From an uncultured Dehalococcoidia bacterium (lineage in GTDB: Bacteria > Chloroflexota > Dehalococcoidia > Dehalococcoidales > UBA3254), in the NCBI GenBank assembly GCA_903890885.1, contig CAITCX010000121.1:1-5811 (forward strand): 5,811 nucleotides of DNA, read 5' to 3'. Of the stretch, positions 1-5,811 are shown in pieces. A program made the translations under genes and the position numbers. Below the pieces are notes generated by a model. That model was not told where the DNA came from. It made no database searches and saw only the letters and a program-made list of their open reading frames with translations. How positions within the stretch are numbered: the stretch's first letter is position 1; each line of letters begins with the position of its first letter.

Positions 1-11
1 AGTGAAGACAA

Positions 12-41
12 GTCGGCTCACTAACTGTCGGCTCACTAACT
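12..41. repeat. Perfect 15-bp tandem repeat, two copies
   Basis: The 15-base unit GTCGGCTCACTAACT occurs twice back to back, at 12-26 and 27-41, with no mismatch. It sits at the left edge, so further copies could lie outside the window. One + strand frame stays open from the left edge to a TAG at 47-49, so the repeat could be the last codons of an upstream gene; 15 is a multiple of three, which would keep such a frame. There is not enough sequence to decide. It could equally be an intergenic slippage duplication. Confidence 0.8.
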
Positions 42-137
42 CAGAATAGCCAATTGAAACGCGTTAATGTTGGTATTTGCGTTATTTATTGACTTAACGA
101 AAATGGGGCAAATGGTTTCTTGGTTTCCCCTCAAGCA

Positions 138-166
138 GTGATTTCCATTCTGGCATATCATATAAT
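138..166 (+). promoter_or_regulatory. Possible promoter for the MFS transporter gene
   Basis: A perfect TATAAT lies at 161-166. Seventeen bases upstream is GTGATT (138-143), which matches only three of six positions of the TTGACA consensus. Transcription would start near 173 and leave a leader of about 75 bases before the ATG at 249. The surrounding region (about 60-200) is AT-rich, holds no convincing gene on either strand, and fits an intergenic regulatory role. The -10 is good and the -35 is weak, so this is a tentative call. Confidence 0.35.
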
Positions 167-248
167 AAGATTTGTACCACAACAAATCATGTAAGGCAGG
201 TGATATCCTATCTCCCTTGAAATTCCACGTCCCATAAAGCAACCCGCA

Positions 249-1592
249 ATGCCATCCGGTTTGACAAAACAACAGGTCGGAAAAAGCCTGAGAAATAGCA
301 TACTGGATGGTGCTACTTATGCATCGATGCTGGGACTGACACAGTACTACATCACCCCCTATGCCCTGGCGATGAAAGCCTCTACTACTCAGGTTGGTTT
401 TCTTACCGGTATTCCTTATCTGGTTATGGTCTTGACGCAACTTGTTTCTCCCATTTTAGTTGAGAGAGTAGGTAGTCGTAAGAGTTTCATACTACCGGTT
501 GCTTTTCTCCATGGTCTGATGTGGCTACCTGTTTTGCTCATTACCTATCTCTTCCCCAGCCAGCAGATATGGTGGCTTATTGCATTTATCACTATGGGCA
601 CTGCCTTCGATGCGTTGAGCAATGCTCCTTGGAACAGTATGATGGCTGACCTTGTTCCTGAAGAGGTGAGAGGCCGCTATTTCTCTTCAAGGAACAGAAT
701 CAACGGCTTAGTGACGATGATTTTATCTATTATCGCCGGCGGCATATTGCAAGCTCTCACCAATAATGTATTTGTTGCCTTCTCGATGATTTTTGCAGGC
801 GCCATGGTTTCTCGGTTCTTATCGGTATATTTTCTATCACAAATGGTTGAGCCGCCAGTTCTTGTCCCTAAAACTAAACAGCCGAGCATCTTCAAGTTGA
901 GCCTAACTTTAGGCTCCACCAATGTCGGCAAATTCATCATCTTTAATGCTCTGATAAATTTCGCTGTCTATTTAGCAGCACCATTTTTCTCTGTTTATAT
1001 GCTCCGTGACTTAAAATTCAGTTACCTGACATATGTCATCATTACCTCTATTTCTACATTGGCAACCCTCATCTTTATGCCATTCTGGGGTAAACGAATT
1101 GATAGAGCCGGCAATGTCAAAGTGCTTAAAGTTGCCTCGCTATTCTTGCCTTTTGTGCCTATCGTGTGGCTGTTTAGTTCTAATGTCTACTATCTTTGGG
1201 GAGCGCAGGTGCTCTCGGGTTTTTCTTGGGCTGGTTTTTCCCTAGCTGTCAGCATTTTTCTATATGATGCGGCACCATCGGAAAATCGTACTCGGTATAT
1301 AGCCCTTAATAATGCTCTGATGTTCGCTGGCATCTCTCTTGGTTCGCTACTCGGCGGCATCGTGGCGCCGATTATCCCGGCTATTATGAGAAATAATTTA
1401 CTCACCATCTTCTTGATTTCCGGCTTAGCTCGGCTTGTGATAGTTTTTGCTTTCATTCCTAAAATTTCCGAAGTGAGACAAGTCCCCGAGACAAGTGTTA
1501 AAGAAATTTTGTTTGGTGGCATCAGATTCACTGGTTTGAAGAGTTTTTACGGTAATGTTCTCCGTCGCTTTAGCAAATTGGGTAAAAGATAG
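249..1592 (+). CDS. MFS family membrane transporter
   Basis: This 447-residue protein is an integral inner-membrane transporter of the major facilitator type, probably driven by an ion gradient; the substrate cannot be read from sequence. Long hydrophobic segments run through the protein in two halves, as expected for about 12 helices. A motif-A-like loop (ERVGSRKS, residues 72-79) follows helix 2. It is echoed in the second half by GKRIDRAGNVK (281-291), the usual internal repeat. A conserved-looking cytoplasmic loop with DLVPEEVRGRYFSSRNR lies at 134-150. The C-terminal tail (about 405-447) is basic and hydrophilic. The ATG at 249 is the only ordinary start between the in-frame stop at 201-203 and the first helix, although no clear Shine-Dalgarno precedes it. 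The gene is visibly more AT-rich than the operon downstream and is separated from it by 181 bases, so co-transcription is doubtful. Export or import of the operon product is possible but unproven. Confidence 0.9.
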   Translation: MPSGLTKQQVGKSLRNSILDGATYASMLGLTQYYITPYALAMKASTTQVGFLTGIPYLVMVLTQLVSPILVERVGSRKSFILPVAFLHGLMWLPVLLITYLFPSQQIWWLIAFITMGTAFDALSNAPWNSMMADLVPEEVRGRYFSSRNRINGLVTMILSIIAGGILQALTNNVFVAFSMIFAGAMVSRFLSVYFLSQMVEPPVLVPKTKQPSIFKLSLTLGSTNVGKFIIFNALINFAVYLAAPFFSVYMLRDLKFSYLTYVIITSISTLATLIFMPFWGKRIDRAGNVKVLKVASLFLPFVPIVWLFSSNVYYLWGAQVLSGFSWAGFSLAVSIFLYDAAPSENRTRYIALNNALMFAGISLGSLLGGIVAPIIPAIMRNNLLTIFLISGLARLVIVFAFIPKISEVRQVPETSVKEILFGGIRFTGLKSFYGNVLRRFSKLGKR

Positions 1593-1618
1593 TTTCAAGA
1601 GGAGTGTTTTTTCCCGTC

Positions 1619-1635
1619 CCAAAAAATATTTTTGG
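1619..1635. repeat. Short inverted repeat (CCAAAAA / TTTTTGG)
   Basis: Seven-base arms CCAAAAA (1619-1625) and TTTTTGG (1629-1635) flank the three-base centre ATA. The element lies 27 bases after the MFS stop and 18 bases before the -35 box of the kamA promoter. It has only two G-C pairs and is not followed by a T-run, so it is a poor intrinsic terminator for the MFS gene. It could be a protein-binding site or simply an AT-rich upstream promoter element. Function is unassigned. Confidence 0.4.
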
Positions 1636-1653
1636 CAAATTTCTTAAAACCCC

Positions 1654-1682
1654 TTGACAAGCAATATAGCAAATGTTATATC
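1654..1682 (+). promoter_or_regulatory. Promoter for the kamA-ligase-GNAT operon
   Basis: A consensus -35 box TTGACA lies at 1654-1659. A 17-base spacer follows, then TATATC at 1677-1682, which is preceded by TGT (1674-1676) and so has an extended -10 form. The -10 matches four of six consensus positions. The expected start near 1689-1691 gives a leader of about 85 bases before the GTG at 1774. This is the only strong promoter-like pair in the gap between the MFS gene and the operon. It is likely the main promoter for the five closely packed genes downstream. Confidence 0.6.
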
Positions 1683-1709
1683 TTGATTAAAAGATACTTA
1701 ATACAAGAT
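1680..1709. promoter_or_regulatory. Imperfect inverted repeat at the operon start; candidate operator or leader hairpin
   Basis: ATCTTGATTAA (1680-1690) pairs with TTAAT-A-CAAGAT (1698-1709). This gives 11 base pairs with one bulged A at 1703 and a seven-base loop, AAGATAC (1691-1697). The left arm overlaps the end of the -10 box and the right arm reaches about 20 bases into the predicted transcript. This is where a repressor site would block initiation. As RNA it would be a weak AT-rich hairpin at the 5' end. A shorter overlapping repeat, TATCTT/AAGATA (1679-1684 and 1691-1696), shares part of the sequence. AT-rich DNA yields such repeats by chance, so the assignment is tentative. Confidence 0.35.
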
Positions 1710-1757
1710 TATAGCCGAAGGAAAATCAATAAAATCGCGTTATACTTGAATACATGT

Positions 1758-1768
1758 AAAGGAGTGAG
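1758..1768 (+). promoter_or_regulatory. Shine-Dalgarno site that fixes the GTG start of kamA
   Basis: AAAGGAGTGAG is a strong ribosome binding site. Its GGAG (1761-1764) ends nine bases before the GTG at 1774. The only competing start, an in-frame ATG at 1843 (residue 24), has no comparable site ahead of it. The upstream GTG is therefore preferred, and with it the unusual acidic N-terminal tail. Confidence 0.75.
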
Positions 1769-1773
1769 TTTAA

Positions 1774-3078
1774 GTGACCAAATCGGCAATCGTAAGCAGA
1801 ACTATCCCGGTAAGCGAGGAAGAAGAACCTCCGAGTAGCACTATGACCAACAGTGAGGCGAAGGAAGAAGAGCCCCCGAGTACGGGCTTTGCCTCCAGAA
1901 GAAATAGGCTCTTTAGTCACGTTTCAGCTTCAGACTGGAACGATTGGAAGTGGCATTTCAGAAACAGGATCACTTCTGTCAAAGAATTATCACGCTTTAT
2001 TCCGCTTTCAGATAAAGAACAATCCCAACTTAAGCTTGTGACCGCAAAATATCCGCTTGCTATCACTCCTTATTATTTGTCTCTTATCAATCCGGATGAC
2101 CCTGATGACCCCATTCGTAAACAGGCTATTCCTGCGATCGAAGAAATAAGCATGGGCTCGATGGGCATGGAAGACCCCCTTGAAGAAAAAAGGGATTCCG
2201 TTGTGCCGGGGCTTGTGCATCGTTATCCTGACCGTGTTCTCATGGTGCTCACCGACATCTGCCCAATGCTTTGTCGTCATTGCACTCGAAAACGCGAGTG
2301 GCATAACGGCGGTTGGGTGCGCAATGATGAAGAAATCGAGGCGATGCTGGATTATATCCGCCGTACACCTCAAGTCAGAGATGTTATTATCTCCGGCGGT
2401 GACCCGCTGACACTCTCGACCGAGCGATTGGAAAGAGTCATTGCCCGGGTTAGAGCAATCCAACACGTGGAAATTATTCGAATCGGTACCAGGTTCCCTG
2501 TCGTTTTACCGCAGCGTATCGATGCCGAACTTTGTAACATGCTATCGAAATATGGACCGATCTGGCTAAATACACATTACAATCATTATCGCGAGATCAC
2601 GCCTGAATCGACACGTGCATGCGACCGTTTACTGCGCGCCGGTGTGCCGGTCAACAACCAGACAGTCTTGCTGCGCGGAATTAACGACAGCGTCGAGACT
2701 CAATTGAAACTTTCTCACGCTTTACTTAAAGCCAAGGTGCGGCCTTACTACTTGTTCCAGTGTGACGAGGTACAGGGTACAGAACACCTTCGCACACCTG
2801 TTGAGACAGGTATTAGCATTATCGAGGGCATGCGCGGACATACTTCTGGGCTGGCCATACCCAGTTTCGTAATCGATCTACCCTCAGGTGGTGGTAAGGT
2901 CCCGTTGCAGCCTGACTATATCCTTTCACACACCAAGGAACGTTTAATTCTGAGGAACTATCAGGGCCGTATTATTACCTTCCGGAACCCGGGAGCCGAT
3001 TCCGGTAACAAATTGGAAATGGTGCCTCAGGTAGAAGAAGCAATAGTCAATGAAGATAGGGCTCTCGTACGATCTTAA
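1774..3078 (+). CDS. kamA: KamA-family radical SAM aminomutase (lysine 2,3-aminomutase-like)
   Basis: The family is cytoplasmic and uses a [4Fe-4S] cluster, S-adenosylmethionine and PLP to move an alpha-amino group to the beta carbon, for example L-lysine to beta-lysine. The 434-residue protein has the radical SAM motif CPMLCRHC (C163, C167, C170), TR at 171-172, SGGDPL (207-212) and the PLP lysine region SGGGK with K375. Spacing matches the clostridial lysine enzyme residue for residue: its substrate-amine aspartates D293 and D330 and PLP lysine K337 correspond to D331, D368 and K375. Glutamate 2,3-aminomutases carry Lys and Asn at the two aspartate positions, so lysine or a similar basic amino acid is favoured. 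The zinc-binding cysteines of the clostridial enzyme are absent: S306 replaces C268 and there is no C-terminal cysteine cluster. Residues 1-40 are an acidic, proline-containing tail with a repeated EEEPPS. The 3' end overlaps the next gene by 29 bases. It is not EpmB-like in its C-terminal region. Substrate remains inference. Confidence 0.93.
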   Translation: MTKSAIVSRTIPVSEEEEPPSSTMTNSEAKEEEPPSTGFASRRNRLFSHVSASDWNDWKWHFRNRITSVKELSRFIPLSDKEQSQLKLVTAKYPLAITPYYLSLINPDDPDDPIRKQAIPAIEEISMGSMGMEDPLEEKRDSVVPGLVHRYPDRVLMVLTDICPMLCRHCTRKREWHNGGWVRNDEEIEAMLDYIRRTPQVRDVIISGGDPLTLSTERLERVIARVRAIQHVEIIRIGTRFPVVLPQRIDAELCNMLSKYGPIWLNTHYNHYREITPESTRACDRLLRAGVPVNNQTVLLRGINDSVETQLKLSHALLKAKVRPYYLFQCDEVQGTEHLRTPVETGISIIEGMRGHTSGLAIPSFVIDLPSGGGKVPLQPDYILSHTKERLILRNYQGRIITFRNPGADSGNKLEMVPQVEEAIVNEDRALVRS

Positions 3079-4042
3079 GGACTCCGTAGCAGCCGGTCAA
3101 GAACAACCGGAAGATGCTTTAGAAGAATACGATTCAATGGAAACAGTGGACGCCCTCAAAGCAGCTATCGAAGCCAAAGGACATTCGGTAGTCAAGCTGG
3201 GGGGCGGCCGCGAGTTTTTAAGACGTGTTCTTTCTGAAGAAGTTGACTTCGTCTTCAATATCTCAGAAGGCCTGGGAAGTTACCGCAGCCGTGAGGCACA
3301 GGTGCCCTCAGTTCTGGAAATGCTGAATATCCCCTATTCCGGCGCTGATCCTCAGTGCCTGTCTGTTTGCCTGGATAAACACCTTACCAAAAAGTTGGTT
3401 TCGTTGGAAGGCGTACCCACCCCCAGGTGGAGTGTTATCGACCGCGCTAATGTGAAGTCCGTGGACTGGGTATCCTTGCCCTCTCCGGCTTTTGTTAAAC
3501 CGGTCTGGGAAGGCTCCAGTAAAGGCATCCGCCTTAATTCGCTGGTCCGCGATCCCAGGCAAATTCAGTCCACCGTTACTCACCTTTTAAAGCAGTACCA
3601 CCAGCCGGTGCTGGTAGAAGAATATATTTCCGGCCAAGAGGTCACGGTAGGCGTGGTGGGCAACAGCCCACCCAGGCTAGTCGGCATCATGGGTGTAGTG
3701 CCTCGTCAGAAGGATGCCGACTTTGTATATTCGCTGGAAGTAAAGCGCGATTACGAGAACCTGGTGGACTACGAATGCCCAGCTAAACTGGATAAGGTAG
3801 TTTTAAATAATATCGAAAAATACGCCCTCAAGACTTTCCAGGTACTGGAGTGCCGCGATTTTTCCCGTATAGACTTCAGGATCAGCGCTGATGGCACACC
3901 CTACTTTCTGGAGATCAATCCACTGGCCGGCCTCAATCCTCGCAGTAGCGACCTCATCATCATGGCTAAATTGATCGGTCTGACCTACAATGGGTTGATC
4001 GGATCGATTCTGGATGCCGCCCTTAAGAGATTGGAGCAGTGA
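3050..4042 (+). CDS. D-Ala-D-Ala ligase-like ATP-grasp protein, first copy
   Basis: This 330-residue cytoplasmic enzyme belongs to the ATP-grasp family, which activates a carboxylate as an acyl phosphate and joins it to an amine. Visible motifs are FNISEGLG (69-76), LNIPYSG (92-98), FVKPVWEGSSKGI (148-160), VEEYISGQEV (189-198), CPA (243-245), RIDF (273-276) and FLEINP (286-291). The metal ligands would be D275, E288 and N290. It is not a standard Ddl: the N-terminal GGxSxERexS motif with catalytic E15 of E. coli DdlB is missing. The position of Y216 is R233, and the D-Ala-contacting Ser-Leu pair becomes S299-S300. S156 does match DdlB S150. The substrates therefore probably differ from D-alanine. 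The ATG at 3050 lies inside kamA and is supported by the beta-strand it encodes (MKIGLSYD), which parallels KVALIYND in the next gene. Overlaps on both sides indicate translational coupling. A role joining a beta-amino acid to a partner is inferred. Confidence 0.85.
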   Translation: MKIGLSYDLKDSVAAGQEQPEDALEEYDSMETVDALKAAIEAKGHSVVKLGGGREFLRRVLSEEVDFVFNISEGLGSYRSREAQVPSVLEMLNIPYSGADPQCLSVCLDKHLTKKLVSLEGVPTPRWSVIDRANVKSVDWVSLPSPAFVKPVWEGSSKGIRLNSLVRDPRQIQSTVTHLLKQYHQPVLVEEYISGQEVTVGVVGNSPPRLVGIMGVVPRQKDADFVYSLEVKRDYENLVDYECPAKLDKVVLNNIEKYALKTFQVLECRDFSRIDFRISADGTPYFLEINPLAGLNPRSSDLIIMAKLIGLTYNGLIGSILDAALKRLEQ

Positions 4043-5031
4043 CCTTAAAAGTCGCTCTCATTTACAACGATCCCCAGCCTGACCGGTATGGCGTGATGGG
4101 CGAGTCCAAAGCTGAGATGGGTGTTATAGATGAAGTCAAAGCAGTCAGCCAGGCCCTGGATGACCTGCACTACGAATATATTTTGATGCCCCTCCGTCCC
4201 CCTCTCTCTCAAGTCAAACGCGCCTTGAGTATGACTAAAGCCGACGTGGTTTTCAATCTTTTTGAAGGTTTCGACGGCAACCCGGAGACTGAGGCCAGAA
4301 TAGCGGAGATTTTAACAGATTTGAAATTGATCTTCACTGGTTGTCCTGCACCCGCCCTGGGTCTGGCCCTGGATAAGGCTAAGACTAAAAGACTGCTCTC
4401 TGAGGCTGGAATTAGTACGCCGCCTTACCAGATTCTAAGCCCGTTGGATTTAAAGACTTTCCATTTAAACTTTCCCTGTTTGGTCAAACCGGTCAACGAA
4501 GATGCCAGTCATGGCCTTTCAGAAGATAGTGTCGTAAATAATTTAAAGAATTTGAAAAAGCAGGTTGAGAAAATTTGCGGGGGATTTGGCGGACAGGCCC
4601 TGGTAGAAGAATTTCTGAACGGCCGGGAGTTCAATACCGTGGTTATGGGCAACAAGCGTCTGGGCATATCAGCGATTTCGGAGATAGTTTTCACTCTGCC
4701 GCCAGATAAGCCGCGTATTTTAACTTTCGCTTCCAAATGGGATGAGGGCAGCCTTTATTATATCAATACTAAAGCCCACTGCCCGGCGCAGATAAAAGCT
4801 GTAGAGCAAGCCCGTATCACCAAACTGGCTAAAGCGGCTTTCCGGATCACCGGCTGCCGGGGTTACGCCAGAGTGGATTTCCGCGAGGGGCAACCAGGCC
4901 AGTTTTACGTTCTGGAAGTTAATCCCAACCCTGATATTACACCCGGTGCCGGGGCTTCTTTGCAGGCTGCTGCTGCCGGATTGAATTACAGCCAGTTTAT
5001 AGACAGAATCCTGCATCTGGCTCTACAATAA
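4039..5031 (+). CDS. D-Ala-D-Ala ligase-like ATP-grasp protein, second copy
   Basis: This second ATP-grasp ligase is also exactly 330 residues. It begins at a GTG that overlaps the previous stop as GTGA, with GGAG at 4033-4036 unusually close. Motifs are FNLFEGFDGNPETE (72-85), FTGC (99-102), LVKPVNEDASHGL (148-160), VEEFLNGREFN (189-199), KW (233-234), CPA (248-250), RVDF (278-281) and LEVNPNPDI (292-300). Metal ligands would be D280, E293 and N295. KP (150-151) and VEE (189-191) fall at identical positions in the first copy, which points to an old duplication. The Ddl EGSS loop is replaced by EDAS, leaving A156 where DdlB has S150, and the C-terminal substrate loop is NPNPDITPGAGASL. No Ddl-type GGxSxERexS motif is present at the N-terminus. 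The two copies thus likely bind different amino-acid or peptide substrates. Sequential action in one pathway is inferred. Confidence 0.85.
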   Translation: MTLKVALIYNDPQPDRYGVMGESKAEMGVIDEVKAVSQALDDLHYEYILMPLRPPLSQVKRALSMTKADVVFNLFEGFDGNPETEARIAEILTDLKLIFTGCPAPALGLALDKAKTKRLLSEAGISTPPYQILSPLDLKTFHLNFPCLVKPVNEDASHGLSEDSVVNNLKNLKKQVEKICGGFGGQALVEEFLNGREFNTVVMGNKRLGISAISEIVFTLPPDKPRILTFASKWDEGSLYYINTKAHCPAQIKAVEQARITKLAKAAFRITGCRGYARVDFREGQPGQFYVLEVNPNPDITPGAGASLQAAAAGLNYSQFIDRILHLALQ

Positions 5032-5046
5032 ATAAAGGGAGATGTT

Positions 5047-5523
5047 ATGAAGATTAGATCAATGATAGATCGGGATAAACCTGCCATAATGCATATTTTG
5101 CGCAATACTCCGGAATTTACACCTGAGGAAGTCGACCTGGCCGAAGAAGTCATCGACGATTATTTAGAGGACAGTGCGGCCTCTGGCTTTTTCACCTTGG
5201 TGGCTGATCTGGAACCCGGAATCGGGGGATATGTGGTTTATGGGTCTGTCCCTATCTCGTATAATGTTTGGGAACTTTACTGGTTTGCAGTAGACGGCAA
5301 TATCCGCGGCCAGGGTATCGGCCGGAAGCTTTGGGAAACTGCTGAGAACAACATGTGGGAGGCGGGGGCTCGACTCCTGGTTATCGAAACCTCCACCAAG
5401 TCAGAGTATGATCGCACCAATTTGTTCTATGAACGGGCCGGTTATAAAGAAGTAGGCTTGATCAAGGATTTTTATATGATTGGCGACGATCAGATAACCT
5501 ACGAAAAACGGCGCCCGCAATAG
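5047..5523 (+). CDS. GNAT-family N-acetyltransferase, first copy
   Basis: This 158-residue cytoplasmic protein is a complete single-domain GNAT, a family that moves an acetyl group from acetyl-CoA to an amine. The pyrophosphate-binding motif A is RGQGIGRKL (87-95), preceded by the strand ELYWFAV (76-82). VIETS (112-116) and NLFYERAGYKEVGLIKDFY (125-143) form the C-terminal motif-B region, with Y128 placed like the general acid seen in many GNATs. A strong ribosome site, AAAGGGAG (5034-5041), precedes the ATG, and the gap to the ligase gene is 15 bases. The operon setting suggests acetylation of an aminomutase- or ligase-derived amine. Archaeal beta-lysine acetyltransferases (AblB) are clearly longer, so it should not be called AblB on length alone. 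An alternative is a self-resistance or protein-modifying acetyltransferase. Confidence 0.88.
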   Translation: MKIRSMIDRDKPAIMHILRNTPEFTPEEVDLAEEVIDDYLEDSAASGFFTLVADLEPGIGGYVVYGSVPISYNVWELYWFAVDGNIRGQGIGRKLWETAENNMWEAGARLLVIETSTKSEYDRTNLFYERAGYKEVGLIKDFYMIGDDQITYEKRRPQ

Positions 5524-5533
5524 AAGAGATTAC

Positions 5534-5811
5534 ATGAAAATTCGACCGATGACGGCGGAAGATAAACCTTCCGTGATGCAAATATTGAAAAGCACACCGC
5601 AGTTTAATCTCCTTGATCGCGCTGTGGCTGAAGAGGTGGTTGATGCCTATTTATACAATCCCTCCAGCCAGGAATTTCACGCCCTTGTAGCTGAAGTCGA
5701 TGACCATATTGTCGGCTATGTCTGTTACGGCCCTAACAGCATGACTGTCAGCACCTGGGGTATTTACTGGATCGCCGTCGCCGGAGCTGATCATGGAAAA
5801 GGCATCGGGCG
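5534..5811 (+). CDS. GNAT-family N-acetyltransferase, second copy (truncated by window edge)
   Basis: An open frame starts at ATG 5534, ten bases after the previous stop, with AGAAGAG (5522-5528) as ribosome site. It runs without interruption to the right edge, giving 92 complete codons. The protein begins MKIRPMTAEDKPSVMQILKSTP and ends at HGKGIG, the start of the acetyl-CoA-binding motif A. It aligns without gaps to the preceding GNAT; by eye about 41 of 92 residues are identical, including AEEV, YL, LVA, YW and AV. It is therefore a tandem paralogue from an older duplication. The catalytic C-terminal half lies outside the window, so activity cannot be judged. Confidence 0.85.
   Translation, partial: MKIRPMTAEDKPSVMQILKSTPQFNLLDRAVAEEVVDAYLYNPSSQEFHALVAEVDDHIVGYVCYGPNSMTVSTWGIYWIAVAGADHGKGIG

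Noticed and set aside
36..440. Minus-strand open frame of 134 codons
   Set aside because: More than 190 of its bases are antisense to the start of the MFS gene. The translation resembles no family and is rich in Cys, His and Gln in a pattern typical of random frames.
1605..1626. T-run and A-run (TTTTTT CCCGTCCC AAAAAA) after the MFS stop as an intrinsic terminator
   Set aside because: The stem would be only A-T pairs with no GC core and no following T-tract, so it does not have terminator form.
1754..1759. ATG-TAA minimal start-stop just before the kamA ribosome site
   Set aside because: A six-base coincidence with no ribosome site of its own; there is no evidence that it acts as a regulatory upstream frame.
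1593..1773. A riboswitch (for example a lysine riboswitch) in the kamA leader
   Set aside because: The leader downstream of the predicted start is only about 85 bases, AT-rich and without the GC-containing multi-helix core such an element would need.
1632..1838. 68-codon + strand frame ahead of and into kamA
   Set aside because: It runs through the promoter, leader and start of kamA in another frame, has no ribosome site and shows no recognisable protein features.
2008..2466. 152-codon minus-strand frame inside kamA
   Set aside because: It lies wholly opposite the conserved radical SAM region of kamA, whose motifs are intact, so it is a shadow frame.
3050..5031. Annotating the ATP-grasp pair as cell-wall ddl genes
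   Set aside because: Both lack the N-terminal GGxSxERexS catalytic-Glu motif and carry changed triad residues; the operon setting does not involve murein genes.

Overview
The window is a bacterial chromosomal segment with every recognisable gene on the + strand. The layout is: an upstream non-coding stretch (1-248), a gene for a 12-helix-type MFS transporter (249-1592), a 181-base regulatory gap (1593-1773), then a tightly packed run of five genes. These encode a lysine 2,3-aminomutase (KamA)-family radical SAM/PLP enzyme, two tandem D-Ala-D-Ala-ligase-like ATP-grasp proteins of identical length (330 residues each), and two tandem GNAT acetyltransferases, the second cut off by the right edge.

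The five-gene run looks like one operon. kamA and the first ligase overlap by 29 bases, the two ligases overlap by 4 (GTGA), and the GNAT genes follow after gaps of 15 and 10 bases. A good sigma-70-type promoter (TTGACA, 17-base spacer, TGT-TATATC) lies ahead of kamA, and an imperfect inverted repeat begins within its -10 region. No terminator is visible inside the run, so it probably continues past position 5811.

Read together, the operon suggests a small-molecule pathway. The aminomutase would move an alpha-amino group to the beta position, and its active-site residues match those that select lysine. One or two ATP-dependent ligases would then join amino acids or an amine to a carboxylate, and one or two acetyltransferases would cap an amine. 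A plausible product is an acetylated beta-amino-acid peptide or derivative, such as a compatible solute, a secreted metabolite or a wall-modifying unit. The family calls are strong; the product is inference. The MFS gene has its own probable promoter and is more AT-rich than the operon, so its link to the pathway is uncertain.

The organism cannot be fixed from this window. An oxygen-sensitive radical SAM aminomutase, mixed GTG/ATG starts, moderate GC and this style of MFS protein would fit an anaerobic sediment-type bacterium such as a Dehalococcoidia-like Chloroflexota or a deltaproteobacterial lineage. That is a low-confidence impression from family resemblance.
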